DNA of 36,070 nucleotides from Burkholderiales bacterium (GTDB lineage Bacteria > Pseudomonadota > Gammaproteobacteria > Burkholderiales > Burkholderiaceae_C). Every line of letters starts with the position of its first letter. Positions within the stretch are counted from its first letter, which is position 1. The position numbers and the translations under genes were made by a program. The stretch covers positions 49,370-85,439 of the forward strand of contig JAIXKR010000114.1 in the NCBI GenBank assembly GCA_026932235.1, read 5' to 3'. Below are positions 1 through 8,940 of the stretch, piece by piece. Under the pieces are notes generated by a model. It was not told the origin of the DNA, made no database searches, and was given only the letters and a program-made list of their open reading frames with translations.

Positions 1-31
1 GACTCGACGGGAAGTGCCCGTAGACATCGGG

Positions 32-235
32 TCAGCCTGCTCCCAGCAGATGATCATACGCATAAGCCGCAGCGCCGACGATCAGGCAAACCAGGGCAAT
101 CACATCCGCAGCGAATACGCGGCCCATCTGCGCGTTGTATCCACCCGAAGACCATGCGAAGTAGTTGAATGCAAGCACGCTGACAAATCCTGCGGCAAAT
201 GCGAGCGGCTGAATGTCCGGACGAAAGGCGGCCAA
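32..235 (-). pseudogene. C-terminal fragment of a small membrane protein
   Basis: A reading frame of about 67 residues from a TTG codon, open back to a stop at 290-292, encodes two hydrophobic segments (FAAGFVSVLAFNYFAW and the stretch VIALVCLIVGAAAYAY). It reads like the last half of a 120-140 residue multi-spanning membrane protein resembling DUF4345-type proteins; that family call is from memory of the pattern and is weak. There is no ATG or GTG and no ribosome binding site. The frame runs backwards into a degenerate short repeat (262-291) where coding character stops. Local GC is clearly lower than in the neighbouring genes. The simplest reading is a gene that lost its 5' end. A genuine small protein starting at TTG is the alternative. 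Confidence 0.4.
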
Positions 236-261
236 CAGGAAGAATGTTCCGAGCAGTCCGA

Positions 262-291
262 ATTCAGGATCGGGATTCGGGATCTGGATTC
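262..291. repeat. Degenerate 6/7-bp tandem repeat
   Basis: Alternating units attcagg, atcggg, attcggg, atctgg, attc follow each other without a gap. This is a short low-complexity tract between the truncated membrane-protein fragment and the 3' end of the xdhC-type gene. Such ATCGGG/ATTCGGG tracts are typical of intergenic decay or slippage tracts; no function is claimed. The rest of 1-356 outside this tract and the 32-235 fragment shows nothing recognisable. Confidence 0.6.
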
Positions 292-356
292 ATCGGCGGC
301 GAGCATGATCGCCATCGCGCCGGCCCGGGAGAGACGACCGGTCCTTTCGCTGGCGC

Positions 357-1367
357 TCAGGCCGGCGCCGCCTCCTCCCTCGAGATGCTGCGTCCGCGGC
401 CGACGAACACCGGTTCGGGGATGCGCCAGCCGTAGCGCGCCGCGGTCAACTCGGCGAGGATGGAGACGGCGATCTCCGGCGGTGTTCGCGCGCCGTTCTT
501 CAGCCCCACCGGGCCGTGCAGGTGGGCCATCTCGCCTTCGGTGAAGCCGAAGTGCTCGGCAAGGCGCTGCTTGCGCCGCGCCTGGTTGGCGCGCGAGCCG
601 ATGGCGCCGACGTAGAAGGCCTCGCTGCGCAGCGCCTCCATCAGCGCCAGGTCGTCGAGCTTGGGGTCGTGCGTGAGTGCGACCACCGCGGTATGCGCGT
701 CCGGCGCGAGGCCGCGCACGGCGTCGTCGGGCATGAGCTTGGTGAGCGTGACGCCGGGCAGTTCGGGCGCGTACTCCTCGCGCGGGTCGCAGACCGTCAC
801 CTCGTAGTCCAGCGCCAGCGCCATGCGCGCGAGGTACTGCGACATCTGCCCGGCGCCGACGATGAAGAGCCGCCAGTGCGGGCCGTGCGTCGTCAGCAGG
901 CGCTCGTCGTCGAGCTGCAGGGCGTCGCCGCCGACCGCGGCGGCCAGCGTCACCTTGCCGCTGGCGCGCTGCAGCTCGCGGCGCACGCGCTCGCCCCTCT
1001 CGAGCGCCGCGAGCAGGTCGTCGATGGCGCTGGCCGGCCCGAGGGGCTCGAACAAGACCTCGAGCGTGCCGCCGCAGGGCAGGCCGAAACGCGCGGCCTC
1101 GTCGCCGCTGATGCCGTAGCGCACGAGCTCGACGCCCTTGGCCGCGAGCGTGCCCTCGCGCATGCGCGCCACCAGGTCGTCCTCGATGCAGCCGCCGGAT
1201 ACCGAGCCCGCGATGTGGCCATCGCCGCGCACCGCGACCAGCGAGCCCACCGGCCGCGGCGCCGAGCCCCAGGTGCGCGTGATCGTCCCCAGCACCGCCG
1301 CGTGGCCCTCGCGCTGCCAGGCGCTGATCTGGCGCAGCACGTCGAGATCGGCGTTGTCCATCGACAC
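357..1367 (-). CDS. XdhC/CoxI family molybdenum hydroxylase maturation protein
   Basis: 336 residues. XdhC/CoxI proteins bind molybdenum cofactor, help its sulfuration and insert it into xanthine-dehydrogenase-family enzymes in the cytoplasm. The N-terminal XdhC_CoxI domain (about residues 8-75) shows GSAPRPVGSLVAV followed by GSVSGGCIEDDLV. The C-terminal Rossmann-like XdhC_C domain starts at LFIVGAGQMS and ends with the family's TPPEIAVSILAE motif. Length is normal for a two-domain XdhC. The start could equally be the second ATG two codons on (position 1361). It is divergent from coxSLMDE across a 184-bp shared promoter region, so its likely client is that enzyme. The family is well assigned; the client is inferred from position. 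Confidence 0.9.
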   Translation of the reverse strand: MSMDNADLDVLRQISAWQREGHAAVLGTITRTWGSAPRPVGSLVAVRGDGHIAGSVSGGCIEDDLVARMREGTLAAKGVELVRYGISGDEAARFGLPCGGTLEVLFEPLGPASAIDDLLAALERGERVRRELQRASGKVTLAAAVGGDALQLDDERLLTTHGPHWRLFIVGAGQMSQYLARMALALDYEVTVCDPREEYAPELPGVTLTKLMPDDAVRGLAPDAHTAVVALTHDPKLDDLALMEALRSEAFYVGAIGSRANQARRKQRLAEHFGFTEGEMAHLHGPVGLKNGARTPPEIAVSILAELTAARYGWRIPEPVFVGRGRSISREEAAPA

Positions 1368-1551
1368 CCCCTTGTTCGCGGCCGCCTCGCCGCGTCGGCA
1401 GAACCATAGCCGATCCCCGGCCTGTCAACACCCCGGGGGTATGCGTTTGTACCTATGCAACATGTTTCCTAAGCGTTTCTGACAGCGAGCCAGCAAGGGC
1501 GAGGCTGCCTAGCATCAACGGTTCCACCTCGATTTCCTCCACGGAGATGCC
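1368..1551. promoter_or_regulatory. Divergent promoter region between xdhC-type gene and coxS
   Basis: This 184-bp gap must hold the promoters for both directions. Its middle (about 1430-1480) is distinctly AT-richer than the flanks. It includes a near-palindrome around accccgggggt and, next to it, TTGTAC at 1447-1452 that could serve as a -35 element for coxS. I could not find a convincing matching -10, so no exact promoter is called. Confidence 0.3.
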
Positions 1552-2019
<468 letters not shown>

Positions 2020-2046
2020 CGCCAGCCTGATCGAGAGGACCCCACC

Positions 2047-4404
2047 ATGAATGCACCCGACACCGGCTTCATCGGCAAGGCCGTGGAGCGACGCGAGGAC
2101 GCCCGCTTCCTCACCGGCCGCGGCCAGTACACCGACGACATCAGCCTGCCCGGCCAGACCCACGGCGTCTTCCTGCGCTCGCCGCACGCGCACGCGCGCA
2201 TCCGGTCGGTGGACACCTCCGCCGCGGCGCAGGCGCCGGGCGTGCTGGCCGTCTTCACCGGCGAGCACTTCAGGGGCGTCGGCGGCCTGCCCTGCGGTTG
2301 GCAGATCAACAACGTCACCGACGGCAGCCCGATGAAGGAGCCGCGCCACCCGGTGCTCGCCGACGGCAAGGTGCGCTACGTGGGCGACCGCGTCGCGCTC
2401 GTCGTCGCCGAGTCGGTGGAGCAGGCCAAGGCGGCGGCAGCGCTGATCGAGGTCGACTACGAAGTCCTGCCCGCGGTCGTCGACGCCGCCGAGGCCGCCG
2501 GCGCCCAGGCCGTCGTGCACGACGAGGCCGCCGACAACACCTGCTACACCTGGGCCATCGGCGACGGCGAGGGGACGGCCGCCGCGATCCAGGGCGCGGC
2601 GCACGTCACGCGCCTGTCCTTCCGCAACAACCGCCTCATCCCCAACGCCATCGAGCCGCGCGCGGCCAACGCCAGCTACAACGCCGCCAGCGACGAGTAC
2701 ACGCTCTACGTCGCCAACCAGAACCCGCACGTCGAGCGGCTGCTCATGTGCGCCTTCGTGCTCGGCATCCCCGAGCACAAGATGCGCGTCGTCGCGCCCG
2801 ACGTCGGCGGCGGCTTCGGCAGCAAGATCTTCCTCTACGGCGAGGAGACGGCGCTGGTGTGGGCGAGCAAGCAGGTCGGCCGGCCGATCAAGTGGACCGC
2901 CGAGCGCGCCGAGGCCTTCCTCGCCGACGCGCACGGCCGCGACCACGTCACCGAGGCCGAGCTGGCGATGGACAAGGACGGCAAGTTCCTCGCCCTGCGC
3001 GTGCACACCACGGCCAACCTGGGGGCCTACCTCTCGACCTTCTCGACCGCGGTACCGACCATCCTCTACGCCACGCTGCTCGCGGGCCAGTACGCCACGC
3101 CCAAGATCCACTGCACGGTGAAGGCGGTGTTCACGAATACCGCGCCGGTGGACGCCTACCGCGGAGCCGGCCGCCCCGAGGCCTCGTACCTGATCGAGCG
3201 CATCGTCGAGACCGCGGCCAAGGAGATGAAGCTCGATCCGGCCGAGATCCGCCGCCGCAACTACATCCGCAGCTTCCCCTACGCCACGCCGGTGGGCCTG
3301 ACCTACGACACCGGCGACTACGAGGCGACGCTGAACCGCGCCATCGAGCTCGCCGACGTGAAGGGCTTCGCCGCGCGCCGCGCCGCCAGCGAGGCCAAGG
3401 GCCTGAAGCGCGGCCTGGGCTACAGCGCCTACATCGAGGCCTGCGGCATCGCGCCCTCGTCGATCGCCGGCGCGCTCGGCGCGCGCGCGGGCCTGTTCGA
3501 GGCCGGCGAGGTGCGCGTGCACCCGACCGGCAAGGTCACCGTCTTCACCGGCAGCCACAGCCACGGCCAGGGCCACGAGACGACCTTCGCGCAGGTCGTC
3601 GCCGACCGCCTGGGCATCCCGATGGAGGACGTGAGCATCGAGCACGGCGACACCGGCAAGACGCTCTTCGGCATGGGCACCTACGGCAGCCGCTCGCTCG
3701 CCGTCGGCGGCACGGCGATCGTGAAGGCGCTGGACAAGGTCATCGCCAAGGGCAAGAAGATCGCCGCCCACCTGATGGAGGCGGCCGACACCGACGTCGT
3801 CTTCGAGGGCGGGCAGTTCAAGGTCGCCGGCACGGACAAGGCCGTGCCCTTCGCGCAGGTCTCGCTCACCGCCTACGTGCCGCACAACTTCCCGCACGAC
3901 AAGCTCGAGCCCGGCCTCAACGAGAACGCCTTCTACGACCCGAGCAACTTCACCTACCCGGCGGGCACCTACGTCTGCGAGGTCGAGGTCGACCCGGCCA
4001 CCGGCGTCGTGCGCGTCGAGCGCATGACTGCCTGCGACGACTTCGGCAACGTCATCAACCCGATGATCGTCGAGGGCCAGGTGCACGGCGGCCTGGCGCA
4101 AGGCATCGGCCAGGCGCTGCTCGAACACGGCGTCTACGACAAGGAAAGCGGCCAGCTGCTGACCGGCAGCTTCATGGACTACGCGATGCCGCGCGCCGAC
4201 GACCTGCCGAGCTTCACCGTCGAGACCGCCAAGGGCACGCCCTGCACGCACAACCCGCTGGGCGTCAAGGGCTGCGGCGAGGCCGGCGCCATTGGCGCGC
4301 CGGCGGCCGTCATCAACGCCATCTGCGACGCGCTGGGCGTGCAGGACGTGCCCATGCCCGCCAGTCCCTTCACCGTCTGGAAGGCCGCGCGCGGCCAGGC
4401 CTGA
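2047..4404 (+). CDS. coxL: Form II CO dehydrogenase-like molybdopterin large subunit
   Basis: 785 residues, the Mo-cofactor catalytic subunit of a xanthine oxidase-family hydroxylase. N-terminal Ald_Xan_dh_C-type domain (about 20-130), then the Mo-binding domains (VGGGFGSK motif near residue 255). The active-site loop reads AYRGAGR at residues 370-376. That is the form II (putative CODH) signature; true form I CO dehydrogenases have AYxCSFR with the Cu-binding cysteine, which is absent here. The conserved catalytic glutamate of the family is E745 in GVKGCGEAG. So the fold and cofactor are secure but the substrate is unknown, and CO oxidation should not be assumed. Sits between coxS and coxM. 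Confidence 0.93.
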   Translation: MNAPDTGFIGKAVERREDARFLTGRGQYTDDISLPGQTHGVFLRSPHAHARIRSVDTSAAAQAPGVLAVFTGEHFRGVGGLPCGWQINNVTDGSPMKEPRHPVLADGKVRYVGDRVALVVAESVEQAKAAAALIEVDYEVLPAVVDAAEAAGAQAVVHDEAADNTCYTWAIGDGEGTAAAIQGAAHVTRLSFRNNRLIPNAIEPRAANASYNAASDEYTLYVANQNPHVERLLMCAFVLGIPEHKMRVVAPDVGGGFGSKIFLYGEETALVWASKQVGRPIKWTAERAEAFLADAHGRDHVTEAELAMDKDGKFLALRVHTTANLGAYLSTFSTAVPTILYATLLAGQYATPKIHCTVKAVFTNTAPVDAYRGAGRPEASYLIERIVETAAKEMKLDPAEIRRRNYIRSFPYATPVGLTYDTGDYEATLNRAIELADVKGFAARRAASEAKGLKRGLGYSAYIEACGIAPSSIAGALGARAGLFEAGEVRVHPTGKVTVFTGSHSHGQGHETTFAQVVADRLGIPMEDVSIEHGDTGKTLFGMGTYGSRSLAVGGTAIVKALDKVIAKGKKIAAHLMEAADTDVVFEGGQFKVAGTDKAVPFAQVSLTAYVPHNFPHDKLEPGLNENAFYDPSNFTYPAGTYVCEVEVDPATGVVRVERMTACDDFGNVINPMIVEGQVHGGLAQGIGQALLEHGVYDKESGQLLTGSFMDYAMPRADDLPSFTVETAKGTPCTHNPLGVKGCGEAGAIGAPAAVINAICDALGVQDVPMPASPFTVWKAARGQA

Positions 4405-4419
4405 ACGAGGAGATCACTC

Positions 4420-5202
4420 ATGCAGACCTTCGACTACAGCACCCCGGCCTCGGTCGCCGACGCGGCCAAGGCCGCAGCCGGCGGCGCGCGGCTGATCGCC
4501 GGCGGGCAAAGCCTGCTGCCCTCGATGAAGCTGGGCCTGGCCGCGCCCGACGCGCTCGCCGACCTTGGCGGCATCGCCGAGCTGCGCGGCATCGCCGTCG
4601 CCGGCGGCGTCGTCAGGATCGGCGCCATGACGACGCACGCCACGGTCGCCGCCAGCGCCGAGGTGCAGAAAGCCATCCCCGCGCTGGCCGACCTCGCGGG
4701 CCGCATCGGCGACCGCCAGGTGCGCAACCGCGGCACGATCGGCGGCAGCCTCGCCAACGACGACCCCGCGGCCTGCTACCCGGCCGCCGTCCTGGGCCTG
4801 GGCGCGACCGTGCACACGAACAAGCGCGACATCGCCGCCGACGACTTCTTCCTGGGCATCTACACCACCGCACTGGCCGAGGACGAAATCATCACCGCGG
4901 TCAGCTTCCCGGTGCCCGAGCGCGCGGGCTGGCAGAAGTTCAACCAGCCGGCCTCGCGCTTCTCGATCGTCGGCGTCTTCGTCAGCAAGGGGCCGCAGGG
5001 CGTGCGCGTGGCCGTCACCGGCGCCGGCGCCGGCGGCGTTTTCCGCGCCAAGGCGCTGGAGGACAAGCTGGCCGCGAACTGGTCGGGCGCGGCGCTGGCC
5101 GGCGCCACGGTCGCGGCCGAAGACCTCGTCAGCGACCTGCACGGGTCGGCGGAGTATCGTGCGGCCCTCATCCCCGTGCTCGCCGCACGCGCCGTCGGCT
5201 GA
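4420..5202 (+). CDS. coxM: CO dehydrogenase-like medium subunit, FAD-binding
   Basis: 260 residues; the flavoprotein subunit that takes electrons from the two [2Fe-2S] clusters and hands them to the final acceptor. The two FAD pyrophosphate-binding motifs are visible: AGGQS at residues 27-31 and TIGGS at 106-110. The C-terminal CO_deh_flav_C domain follows from about residue 160. The gene starts 15 bp after coxL behind a good Shine-Dalgarno (gaggag). It is followed by a strong hairpin terminator, so the structural genes S-L-M form one transcriptional block. Slightly short compared with the 270-290 residues common in the family, but complete. Confidence 0.94.
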   Translation: MQTFDYSTPASVADAAKAAAGGARLIAGGQSLLPSMKLGLAAPDALADLGGIAELRGIAVAGGVVRIGAMTTHATVAASAEVQKAIPALADLAGRIGDRQVRNRGTIGGSLANDDPAACYPAAVLGLGATVHTNKRDIAADDFFLGIYTTALAEDEIITAVSFPVPERAGWQKFNQPASRFSIVGVFVSKGPQGVRVAVTGAGAGGVFRAKALEDKLAANWSGAALAGATVAAEDLVSDLHGSAEYRAALIPVLAARAVG

Positions 5203-5224
5203 AGCGAGCGCTTTGCGCCGAGCC

Positions 5225-5259
5225 GCGAAACGCCGCAGCCGCTGCGGCGTTTCGCTTTT
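5225..5259 (+). terminator. Rho-independent terminator between coxM and coxD
   Basis: A perfect 14-bp stem (5225-5238 with 5242-5255, gcgaaacgccgcag against its complement) with the 3-nt loop ccg, followed by TTTT at 5256-5259. It lies 22 bp after the coxM stop and 18 bp before the coxD GTG. The short U tract may make it leaky, which would lower expression of coxD and coxE relative to coxSLM. Confidence 0.75.
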
Positions 5260-5277
5260 GAAGGAACGCAGATCCCC

Positions 5278-6186
5278 GTGAGCGAAATCCCGCAGAGCAT
5301 CGACGACACCGCAGCGCGGCTGCTCGAGCACGACTACGTCGCCGACCGCCAGCTCGCCACCGTCGTCTATCTGGCCCTGAAGCTGCAGCGCCCGCTCTTC
5401 CTCGAAGGCGAGCCCGGCACCGGCAAGACGGAGATCGCGCGCACGCTGGCGCGGCTGCTGGATCGCGAGCTCATCCGGCTGCAGTGCTACGAGGGGCTGG
5501 ACCTGAACAGCGCCGCCTACGAGTGGAACTACGGCCGGCAGATGATGGAGATCCGCCTCGCCGAGAAGGAAGGCATCGGCCGCGAGGCGCTCGCCGCCGA
5601 GCTCTTCGGCGAGCGCTTCCTCAACAAGCGTGCGCTGCTGCAGGCGATCGACCCGGCGCGCGCGCTGCCGCCGGTGCTGCTGATCGACGAGCTCGACCGC
5701 GCCGACGAGCCCTTCGAGGCCTTTCTGCTCGAAGTGCTGTCGGACTTCCAGATCACCATCCCCGAGCTCGGCACCGTGAAGGCGGCGACGCCGCCGATCG
5801 TCGTCCTCACCAGCAACCGCACGCGCGAGATCCACGACGCCGTCAAGCGCCGCTGCCTCTACCACTGGGTCGAGTTCCCGGACGCCGCGCGCGAGCTGCA
5901 GATCCTGCAGCGGCGCGTTCCCGGCGTGGCCGACGACCTCGCGCGCCAGGTCGTCGCCTTCGTGCAGCGCCTGCGCGAGATGGAGCTCTACAAGCTGCCC
6001 GGAATCGCCGAGACGATCGAGTGGACGCGCGCGCTGATGCAGCTCGACGCCTTCGTGCTCGATCCGCGCGTGGTGCAGGACACCTTGGGCGTGCTGCTGA
6101 AGTACCAGGACGACATCGCCCGCGTGCAGGGCAGCGAGGCCGCGCGCATCGTCGAGCACGCGCGCACCGCCGCCGCGCGCGGCTGA
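5278..6186 (+). CDS. coxD: MoxR-family AAA+ ATPase (CoxD)
   Basis: 302 residues from a GTG start. MoxR-type AAA+ chaperones act with VWA-domain partners; in Oligotropha CoxD is needed to mature the Mo/Cu active site of CO dehydrogenase. Walker A is GEPGTGKT at residues 44-51 and Walker B is VLLIDE at 133-138, followed by a sensor-1-like LTSNRTREI. It lies 75 bp after coxM, across a terminator hairpin, and 18 bp before coxE. No Cu cysteine exists in this CoxL, so here CoxD more likely serves general remodelling or insertion for a form II enzyme; that is inference. Confidence 0.9.
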   Translation: MSEIPQSIDDTAARLLEHDYVADRQLATVVYLALKLQRPLFLEGEPGTGKTEIARTLARLLDRELIRLQCYEGLDLNSAAYEWNYGRQMMEIRLAEKEGIGREALAAELFGERFLNKRALLQAIDPARALPPVLLIDELDRADEPFEAFLLEVLSDFQITIPELGTVKAATPPIVVLTSNRTREIHDAVKRRCLYHWVEFPDAARELQILQRRVPGVADDLARQVVAFVQRLREMELYKLPGIAETIEWTRALMQLDAFVLDPRVVQDTLGVLLKYQDDIARVQGSEAARIVEHARTAAARG

Positions 6187-6204
6187 TCGCGACGGGCACA
6201 GGCG

Positions 6205-7419
6205 ATGCTGCCGCTGCAGCAGGGCCCGGGCCACCTGGCCGAGAACGTCATGCACTTCGGCCGCGTGCTGCGCGCCGCGGGCATGCCGGTGGGCAGCGAC
6301 CGCATCCAGCTCGCGCTGCAGGCGCTGCGGGTTGCGGGGCTGCAGGGGCGGCGCGACTTCCACGCCGTGCTCTCGGCCTGCCTGCTGGGGCGGATCGAGC
6401 ACCGCGAGCTCTTCGACCAGGCCTTCGAGCTCTTCTGGCGTGACCCCGACCTCGAAGGCCGCATGCGCGCGCTGCTGCTCCCCAAGGTGCAGGCCAGGGA
6501 CGCGCCGCAGCCCGCGGCCGAGAACCGCCGCCTGGCCGAGGCGCTGTTCCCGCCCAGGCCGCAGGAGCTTCCGCCGCCGCCGCCGGCGCAGGAATTCGAG
6601 CTCGACGCCACGCTCACCTTCAGTGCGCGCGAGCAGTTGCAGAAGGCCGATTTCGAGACCATGAGCGCCGACGAATGGCGCCAGGCGCAGCGCCTGCTGG
6701 CGCAGTTGCGCGTGGCCTTCGAGCCTTTGCGCACGCGCCGCGGCAAGCGCGCCAACCACCCCGGCCGCCCCGACTGGCGCGCGACGCTGCAGACCATGGC
6801 ACGCCACGGCGGCGAGCTCTGGAACCTGCGCTGGCGCCAGCCGCGCACGAGGCCGCCGCCCATCGTCGTGCTCGCCGACATCTCGGGCAGCATGAGCCGC
6901 TACTCGCGCATGCTGCTGCACTTCGCGCACCTGCTGGGGCACGCCGACGCCCAGGTGGAGAGCTTCGTCTTCGGCACGCGTCTCACGCGGACCACGCGCC
7001 TGCTGAAGAGCCGCGACCCCGACATCGCCGTCGCCGAGGTCGTGCGCGCGGTCGACGACTGGTCCGGCGGCACGCGCATCACCGCCTGCCTGCGCGAGTT
7101 CAACCGCCGCTGGGCGCGCCGCGTGCTCTCGGGCAACGCCACCGTGCTGCTCATCACCGACGGCCTGGAATCGGGCGAGGTCGGCGAGCTCACCTTCGAG
7201 ATGCAGCGCCTGCACAAGAGCTGCCGCGAGCTCGTCTGGCTCAACCCGCTGCTGCGCTTCGCGGGCTTCCAGCCGCGCGCCGCGGGCATCCGCAGCATGC
7301 TGCCGCACGTCGACCGCTTCATGCCCGCGCACAACCTGGAGAGCCTGGGCGAACTGGTGGCCGTGCTGGCGCGCGGCACGCGCGCGAGCCCGCGTGCGCG
7401 CGGGAAGCGTCTGCCTTGA
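6205..7419 (+). CDS. coxE: VWA-domain protein CoxE
   Basis: 404 residues, partner of the MoxR ATPase CoxD in maturation of CO dehydrogenase-type hydroxylases. The C-terminal half is a VWA_CoxE domain with a complete MIDAS start DISGSMS at residues 225-231, a downstream SGGTRI and LLITDGLESG. The N-terminal half is helical, with a proline-rich linker (PPRPQELPPPPP, about residue 115). No signal peptide, so cytoplasmic. It is the last gene of the operon; coxF and coxG, common further downstream in other clusters, are absent here. Confidence 0.9.
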   Translation: MLPLQQGPGHLAENVMHFGRVLRAAGMPVGSDRIQLALQALRVAGLQGRRDFHAVLSACLLGRIEHRELFDQAFELFWRDPDLEGRMRALLLPKVQARDAPQPAAENRRLAEALFPPRPQELPPPPPAQEFELDATLTFSAREQLQKADFETMSADEWRQAQRLLAQLRVAFEPLRTRRGKRANHPGRPDWRATLQTMARHGGELWNLRWRQPRTRPPPIVVLADISGSMSRYSRMLLHFAHLLGHADAQVESFVFGTRLTRTTRLLKSRDPDIAVAEVVRAVDDWSGGTRITACLREFNRRWARRVLSGNATVLLITDGLESGEVGELTFEMQRLHKSCRELVWLNPLLRFAGFQPRAAGIRSMLPHVDRFMPAHNLESLGELVAVLARGTRASPRARGKRLP

Positions 7420-7482
7420 GTCGTCGCCGAGGCGTCGCGGGGCGTCGAGCACGAACTGCATGGCCCCGGCGCGGCCCTGCGG

Positions 7483-7947
7483 CTAGCGCAGCCGGTGCAC
7501 CTGCACGCCGGCGCGCGCGGCGGCGGCGCTGTCCGTCCGGGCGGCACGGCGGCTTCGGAACTCGAGCACGCGCGGCAGGTTGAGCTCGATCCAGTCGGCC
7601 AGGCCGCGCACGTGCCTGGCGGCATCGCGGCCCAGCGCCGTGAGCGAGTACTCGACGTGCGGCGGCACGACCTCGTGCGCCACGCGCAGCACCAGCCCGT
7701 CGCCCTCCAGCCACTGCAGCGTCTGCGCCAGCATGCGCTCGCTGACGCCGCCGATGCCGCGCCTGAGCTCGGCAAAGCGGTGCGTGCCGGTCTCCAGCAC
7801 CATCAGCACGAGCACGCCCCAGCGGCTGGTGAGGTGCTTGAGCACCTCGCGCGACGGGCAGGCCGCCGCGAGCAGGTCGCCGCGGCGCAGGCGCTGCGAG
7901 AGCTTGCGCGCCCGCGGCGCGGCATCGGCCTTCTTACTTACAGACAT
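7483..7947 (-). CDS. HxlR-family transcriptional regulator, QorR-like
   Basis: 154 residues with the HxlR winged helix: CPSREVLKHLTSRWGVLVLMVLETG, then RFAELRRGIGGVSERMLAQTL and a wing near VPPHVEYSLTALG. HxlR proteins bind as dimers and often sense electrophiles or redox state. It is divergent from a qorB-type quinone reductase, the same arrangement as ytfH/ytfG (qorB) in enterobacteria, so it probably represses that gene and itself. A cysteine at residue 30 (AACPSREV) sits in the position used for redox sensing in QorR/HypR-type members. A near-palindrome overlaps its start codon. Confidence 0.85.
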   Translation of the reverse strand: MSVSKKADAAPRARKLSQRLRRGDLLAAACPSREVLKHLTSRWGVLVLMVLETGTHRFAELRRGIGGVSERMLAQTLQWLEGDGLVLRVAHEVVPPHVEYSLTALGRDAARHVRGLADWIELNLPRVLEFRSRRAARTDSAAAARAGVQVHRLR

Positions 7948-7954
7948 GTTTGTA
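7939..7954. promoter_or_regulatory. Candidate HxlR operator overlapping the qorR-like start codon
   Basis: TACAGACATGTTTGTA matches its reverse complement at 14 of 16 positions and is centred on ACATGT. The regulator's own ATG lies inside it (7945-7947). It stands in the 94-bp gap between divergently transcribed regulator and qorB-like gene, where HxlR family operators are expected. No binding data; called from symmetry and position. Confidence 0.4.
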
Positions 7955-8041
7955 CTTCCGAAAAGTGAGCTTTGATCCTACAGTGACGCCGTCATCCATT
8001 CAAGCGCATCCCTTCGAGCGCATTACCGCGGAGTCCACACC

Positions 8042-8926
8042 ATGAAGCTGATTGCCCTCACCGGCGCCACCGGTCAACTCGGTCGCCTCGTCGTCTCCCA
8101 ACTCAAGGTCAGGCTGCCCGCCGGGCAGATCGTGGCACTGGTGCGCTCGGCGCAGAAGGCCGCCGACCTCGGCATCGCCGTGCGCGAGGCCGACTACACG
8201 CGCCCCGACACGCTCGCGGCGGCGCTGGCGGGCGTGGACACGCTGCTGCTGATCTCGGGCAACGAGATCGGCCAGCGCGCGGCGCAGCACCGCAACGTCA
8301 TCGAGGCCGCCAAGGCCGCGGGCGTGCGCCACATCGTCTACACGAGCCTGCTGCACGCGGACAGCTCGCCGCTGGACCTGGCCGCCGAGCACGTGCAGAC
8401 CGAGGCCATGCTGAAGGCCTCGGGCCTTGCCTTCACCCTCCTGCGCAACGGCTGGTACACCGAGAACTACACGGGCTCGATCGGCCCGGCGCTGGCCGCC
8501 GGCGCCTTCATCGGCAGCGCCGGCGACGCCCGCATCGCCTCGGCCACGCGCGCCGACTACGCCGCCGCGGCCGCGGTGGTGCTGAGCACGCCCGGCCACG
8601 AGGGCCGCACCTACGAACTGGCCGGGGACCAGGCCTGGACGCTGCCCGAACTGGCCGCGGAGATCTCGCGCGCCAGCGGCAGGACCATCCCCTACCGCGA
8701 CCTGCCCGAGGCCGACTATGCCGCGGCGCTGGCCGCGGGCGGCGTCCCGGGCGACTTCGCCAAGGCCATCGCCGGCTGGGACGTGGCCGCCGCCAAGGGC
8801 GCGCTCTTCGACGACGGCCACGTCCTCTCGCGCCTGATCGGCCGCCCGACCACGCCGCTGGCGCAAGCGGTGTCGCAAGCGGTGGCGCAGGCCGCGACGC
8901 AGGCCGCGACGCAGGCGCCGCGCTGA
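8042..8926 (+). CDS. qorB: NAD(P)H:quinone oxidoreductase, QorB-like (NmrA-type SDR)
   Basis: 294 residues, an atypical short-chain dehydrogenase with the dinucleotide-binding motif TGATGQLG at residues 7-14 and no classical YxxxK catalytic pair, as in QorB. Expected role is NAD(P)H-dependent reduction of quinones in the cytoplasm. The core ends near residue 275 (FDDGHVLSRLIGRPTTPL). After it comes a repetitive Ala/Gln tail (AQAVSQAVAQAATQAATQAPR) coded by degenerate 12-bp units, which is not part of the normal fold. Divergent from the HxlR regulator, which supports the QorB assignment. Confidence 0.82.
   Translation: MKLIALTGATGQLGRLVVSQLKVRLPAGQIVALVRSAQKAADLGIAVREADYTRPDTLAAALAGVDTLLLISGNEIGQRAAQHRNVIEAAKAAGVRHIVYTSLLHADSSPLDLAAEHVQTEAMLKASGLAFTLLRNGWYTENYTGSIGPALAAGAFIGSAGDARIASATRADYAAAAAVVLSTPGHEGRTYELAGDQAWTLPELAAEISRASGRTIPYRDLPEADYAAALAAGGVPGDFAKAIAGWDVAAAKGALFDDGHVLSRLIGRPTTPLAQAVSQAVAQAATQAATQAPR
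8859..8921 (+). repeat. 12-bp tandem repeat in the 3' end of the qorB-like gene
   Basis: Degenerate units of the form gcgcaagcggtg / gcgcaggccgcg follow each other in frame. The last two copies (cgacgcaggccg type) are nearly identical. They encode the QAVxQA / QAATQA tail. The purity of the last copies suggests recent slippage duplication. Confidence 0.6.
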
Positions 8927-8940
8927 TCGGGCGCGGGTGC

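Noticed and set aside
2047-4404. Calling this a genuine aerobic CO dehydrogenase
   Set aside because: The active-site loop is AYRGAGR, not AYxCSFR, so the CO-specific Cu ligand is missing.
2298-5261. A 987-codon plus-strand frame overlapping coxL and coxM
   Set aside because: Extremely Arg-rich out-of-frame reading of the cox genes with no domain signal.
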